A stretch of DNA of 64,000 nt, from contig JBOEHE010000024.1 in assembly GCA_050633785.1 (NCBI GenBank), positions 62,001 through 126,000 of the forward strand. The letters are read 5' to 3'. Of the stretch, positions 61,246 through 64,000 are shown in pieces. Numbering within the stretch: position 1 is the first letter of the stretch; the number at the start of each line of letters is the position of its first letter. The position numbers and the translations under genes were made by a program. This stretch comes from CALKZN01 sp050633785. GTDB taxonomy: Bacteria > Pseudomonadota > Gammaproteobacteria > Arenicellales > Arenicellaceae. The notes below the pieces were generated by a model. That model ran no database searches. It had not been told where the DNA came from and worked only from the letters and a program-made list of their open reading frames with translations.

Positions 61246-61986
61246 ATGTCTAATAAATGGCTGTTGTTTTCATCGGTAGGGCCGCGGGAAGGGCAGGATT
61301 CGGTTGCTATCTGGTCGCAGGGTAAAGACCGGTATTTTGATATGGTCCTGTATTATTATAAAGGAGACATACCAGAAAGTTCTCCGGCAAAATGTGTCTG
61401 GAGAACTGATTTCAAATACCCCAATTTTGCTCATTTTCTGGAGAACAATGACGTTTCGCAGTATGAGGCGATCTGGGTGGTTGATGATGATATTGTGATG
61501 ACAACGGATGAAATCAATCGCATGTTTGCCATATTTTCTGAGCAGGGTTTATGGCTGGCCCAACCTGCCTGTGATGAAAACAGCCATATTACGGTTCCAA
61601 TAACACGTCGACAGCCTGAGTATGCTGTGCGGCATGTCAATGTGATCGAAAATGGAACAACGATCTATTCCCGGCATATTATTGATAAATGTCTGCCTGT
61701 CTTCAAAGCAGCCCAAAGTGGTTGGGGGGTTGGCATTATTGTTTCTCAGATTATCAATGCTCCGTATGGAAAAATCGGAGTCATTGATCAAACCCCTTGC
61801 CATCACCCTGAAGGCAAATCAGCTCTGGATGAAGTTATGCCCCGTCCCGACCATCAAGTGGAAGGGGAGGCCTTGATGAAAAAATTTGGTGTCTGGTATA
61901 TCCGTGCTGAGCAATTCCCAAGTTCCATAAAAAATATTGAGTTTGAAACACAAGAACAAAATGATGAGAAAGAGATATGTCTTTGA
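61246..61986 (+). CDS. DUF707-type protein
   Basis: About 246 aa from ATG 61246, which has a GGGAG Shine-Dalgarno five bases upstream. The open frame extends further left but overlaps the preceding gene, so longer starts are unlikely. KWLLFSSVGPREGQDSVAIW, YDIVLYYYKG-like DMVLYYYKGD, IWVVDDDIVMTTDEINRMF, and HHPEGKSALDEVMP are DUF707 features; VVDDDI resembles the DxD motif of GT-A glycosyltransferases. It overlaps the next gene by 10 bp. Probably a glycosyltransferase or related enzyme; uncertain. Confidence 0.7.
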   Translation: MSNKWLLFSSVGPREGQDSVAIWSQGKDRYFDMVLYYYKGDIPESSPAKCVWRTDFKYPNFAHFLENNDVSQYEAIWVVDDDIVMTTDEINRMFAIFSEQGLWLAQPACDENSHITVPITRRQPEYAVRHVNVIENGTTIYSRHIIDKCLPVFKAAQSGWGVGIIVSQIINAPYGKIGVIDQTPCHHPEGKSALDEVMPRPDHQVEGEALMKKFGVWYIRAEQFPSSIKNIEFETQEQNDEKEICL

Positions 61987-62645
61987 AATATGAGTTGTCG
62001 CATTTAAATGAGGATGGAACTCAGTCTGGTAGCGTACAACAGGATGAAGCTTTATTGCTGTATGCGATGGTCAAAGTCCTGCACCCCCGAACTATTGTTG
62101 AATTTGGTTTTGCCGGTGGCTATTCTGCGCATAATTTTTTAAGTGCGATGCCGGATGACTGTCGCTTATTCAGCTTTGACCCTTCTGATAAAGCTTTGCA
62201 AGCATCGCGGGCCATAGAAGATCATCGGTTCCAGTTTTTACACAAACCGGGGGAGGCAGTGATGTATGAAGATATTGGTGAAAATCTGGTTGATTTTGTG
62301 TTTATTGATGCCAGTCATGACTTTGATTCCAATGTAGCTATTTTTCAAAAAATAAAGGATTGGTTAGCCTTGGAATGTCTAATTATTATCCACGACACAG
62401 GCTTATATAATACCGACTTTATGCAGGGAAACATCTGGGATATTCCCGGAAGCTATTTGGTTGGAGAAAAAGGCTATGCTCATCGGCCTGGGGAGAGGCA
62501 GTTTGTTAACTACCTGAAAACCAGCTGTCCCGAGTTTGATCAGATACATTTTCATTCCATGAATGTGGGGCGCATGGGTTTAACGGCTTTGAAAAAGTAT
62601 CAGAGATTGAGCGTCAAAGAACAGGCTGTAACAGACGGGGAATGA
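61977..62645 (+). CDS. Class I SAM-dependent methyltransferase
   Basis: 222 aa. IVEFGFAGGYSAHNFL (about residue 38) is the SAM loop, FSFDPSDKALQAS the acidic second motif, VDFVFIDASHDFDSN the family Methyltransf_24-like IDASH segment, and LIIIHDTGLY the metal-binding strand. It starts inside the DUF707 gene, overlapping 10 bp, so translation is coupled. The substrate is probably a sugar or lipid-linked glycan. Last plus-strand gene of the cluster. Confidence 0.82.
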   Translation: MSLKYELSHLNEDGTQSGSVQQDEALLLYAMVKVLHPRTIVEFGFAGGYSAHNFLSAMPDDCRLFSFDPSDKALQASRAIEDHRFQFLHKPGEAVMYEDIGENLVDFVFIDASHDFDSNVAIFQKIKDWLALECLIIIHDTGLYNTDFMQGNIWDIPGSYLVGEKGYAHRPGERQFVNYLKTSCPEFDQIHFHSMNVGRMGLTALKKYQRLSVKEQAVTDGE

Positions 62646-62675
62646 TGAGATAAAGTATCGCCGTATTTGCTGTCC

Positions 62676-63599
62676 TTACAATGCTGGTAGTTGCATGAAA
62701 TCATCTGGGTATTTTGCACCACCAGACATTGGATTCTGACCGATTTTAACGGCATGGGTGACCAGGTTTTTTAATGGTCGAGCGATAGAGGAAATGTCAG
62801 TAAGGCAAGGTGACCAGTCAACATTGTTACACTCTGAATAGGTGGGAATAATACCTTCTAAAAGCCCCAACCTGTCTACATTCCAGTCTGATCTAGGGTC
62901 TGGCGATAAAAAAATTACAGGTGTTCCAAGCGCTAGAGCTGGCAGTGCGCAGTGAATGCGTCCAGTAATGATTAGCCGTGATCGAGCATATAAATCCAGC
63001 ATTTCCTGCGCTATGTGCAAGCGATTGCGAGCATACTCAGTAGTGACTCCTGAGGGGTATTTTGAAGCCTCCAGAGTGTGCGTGACTCGAGTCGCATTGT
63101 TGATGATATCAGCAGGAATCTGCTGTTCCAGTCTGGAGGGAACATCAACCAGGCAGATGTCATTTGTTTTTTGCACTGACTTAGGGGGAAGTGTCAGAGT
63201 AAGGCAACTTGAGAAGTAAGCGCTGATACCCTGTTGTTCGAGAAAGCGTTGTGTTCCCCTGTCTCGACAGCCAACCGGCCCATGCTGAGCAAAATAATCG
63301 AGCATTTCCTGGGAGATGTGTTTACGAAATTCAGCCGCAAGGTGGACTGATATAAACAATGGTTTAATCTCCTTGTTGAAAGGAAACTGAAAATGCTTAT
63401 CACGAGACCACATCCACCAACCATTACAAATCAACAGGTGTTTTTCGGATAAGTTAATGTCTGCCAGATAGTCACGTTCAAGATAGTGATCGACTCTGGG
63501 CAGAAATGTTCTGGATGCGATGGATTGAATCTCATCACCCAGATTATCGGTCCAATAGCTTAAAAGGCCATAACGCATATTATGGTTAATGTAGTTCAT
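62676..63599 (-). CDS. Polysaccharide pyruvyl transferase family protein
   Basis: 307 aa. RYGLLSYWTDNLGDEIQSIA at the N-terminus and SRLIITGRIHCALPALALGTPVIFLSP (about residue 208) are the GT-B-like pyruvyltransferase signatures. It transfers pyruvyl ketal from PEP to sugar residues, adding negative charge. Convergent with the methyltransferase gene and co-directional with the dioxygenase-like gene, overlapping it by four bases (ATGA coupling). Confidence 0.85.
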   Translation of the reverse strand: MNYINHNMRYGLLSYWTDNLGDEIQSIASRTFLPRVDHYLERDYLADINLSEKHLLICNGWWMWSRDKHFQFPFNKEIKPLFISVHLAAEFRKHISQEMLDYFAQHGPVGCRDRGTQRFLEQQGISAYFSSCLTLTLPPKSVQKTNDICLVDVPSRLEQQIPADIINNATRVTHTLEASKYPSGVTTEYARNRLHIAQEMLDLYARSRLIITGRIHCALPALALGTPVIFLSPDPRSDWNVDRLGLLEGIIPTYSECNNVDWSPCLTDISSIARPLKNLVTHAVKIGQNPMSGGAKYPDDFMQLPAL

Positions 63600-64000
63600 G
63601 AAGGCCAGATATCATGCTGACTGGAAATTGAATAATAGAGCCACCGCCTCTCACCTGAAATTCGCTTTAAAGGAGTGACTTCATGAAAAGAACTATTGCA
63701 GCATAAAAAGAACACTCCGCGATTATGTTGTGGCTTTATCACCTGTGCTGGTGTTAAACCCTTGGGGAACTGGCGTTGGGGAGGCAAGTTTGAATTGCTG
63801 GGTTTAAGGCAGACCAGGTCACCACCTACCATGGATTGATCATTAGAATCGCAAAAGTAAATCAATGCACTGACCAGCCGTCGGCGATGGTCACAGTGAG
63901 CTCCTTTGTTATAGCCTGGTCCAGCAGCCTGGAAATCCATTCTCACGAACATCGCTTCTTTTTCCATGCTGGAATCCAGTTGTTCTTTATGTAAATCCTG
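63596..64000 (-). CDS. 2OG-Fe(II) dioxygenase-like protein, truncated at the window edge
   Basis: The frame is open to the right edge, so the N-terminus lies outside the window; at least 135 residues are encoded. GAHCDHRRRLVSALIYF carries the H-x-D iron-binding motif, DLVCLKP, and NSSFHEVTPL with a downstream Arg (SGERRWLYYSIS) supply the second His and 2-oxoglutarate Arg of prolyl-hydroxylase-like enzymes. An ATG at 63967 would be a possible internal start but reads straight into upstream coding sequence. Co-transcribed with the pyruvyl transferase through a four-base overlap. Possibly hydroxylates a glycan or peptide substrate. Confidence 0.72.
   Translation of the reverse strand, partial: QDLHKEQLDSSMEKEAMFVRMDFQAAGPGYNKGAHCDHRRRLVSALIYFCDSNDQSMVGGDLVCLKPSNSNLPPQRQFPKGLTPAQVIKPQHNRGVFFLCCNSSFHEVTPLKRISGERRWLYYSISSQHDIWPS

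Overview
The window is chromosomal DNA from a gammaproteobacterium with moderate to low GC. Gene content and order (mtaD-ubiG-mupP, gyrA, serC, pheA, tyrA, aroA, cmk, rpsA, ihfB, lapAB; dapB-carAB-greA; yhbY-rlmE-ftsH-folP-glmM-tpiA-secG-tRNA-Leu; initiator tRNA-rimP-nusA-infB-rbfA-truB) match the conserved backbone of the Pseudomonadales/Oceanospirillales. The species cannot be named from sequence alone. A two-base N gap sits inside the initiator tRNA gene, so this is a draft assembly.

Layout. 1-7 kb: a 5'-truncated old yellow enzyme, an RNA m5C methyltransferase, the ABC-F protein YbiT, a HopJ-family protein, a duplicated-domain envelope protein and a small XRE regulator. 6.4-9.2 kb (minus strand): mtaD-ubiG-mupP. 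9.4-13.2 kb: a nucleotide-sugar epimerase, a PHP-like protein, CreD and a four-helix membrane protein lie between mtaD and gyrA. 13.3-25.2 kb: gyrA, serine synthesis (serC, serA), aromatic amino acid synthesis (pheA, tyrA, aroA), cmk, a nine-copy 22-bp tandem repeat, rpsA and ihfB. 25.3-30.3 kb: an FMN-dependent hydroxy-acid dehydrogenase, lapAB (LPS control), an uncharacterised pseudo-receiver protein and dapB. 30.6-43.9 kb: carAB, greA, yhbY, rlmE, ftsH, folP, ackA (placed between folP and glmM), glmM, tpiA, secG.

43.9-51.1 kb: two tRNA-Leu genes, initiator tRNA, then the translation/transcription operon rimP-nusA-infB-rbfA-truB. The usual rpsO-pnp pair does not follow truB; instead there are small accessory genes, one a stand-alone ClpX-type zinc finger. 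53-57 kb: a probable Tat-exported beta-helix protein, a decayed gene remnant and a type II NADH dehydrogenase preceded by a long perfect inverted repeat.

57-64 kb is an accessory surface-glycan cluster: GT2 glycosyltransferase, UGM-like flavoprotein, sulfotransferase, Fringe-like glycosyltransferase, DUF707 protein, methyltransferase, polysaccharide pyruvyl transferase and a 2OG-Fe(II) dioxygenase-like protein running off the right edge. The most novel material is this cluster, the ClpX-type zinc finger protein, the pseudo-receiver protein, the PHP-like protein and the repeat array before rpsA.
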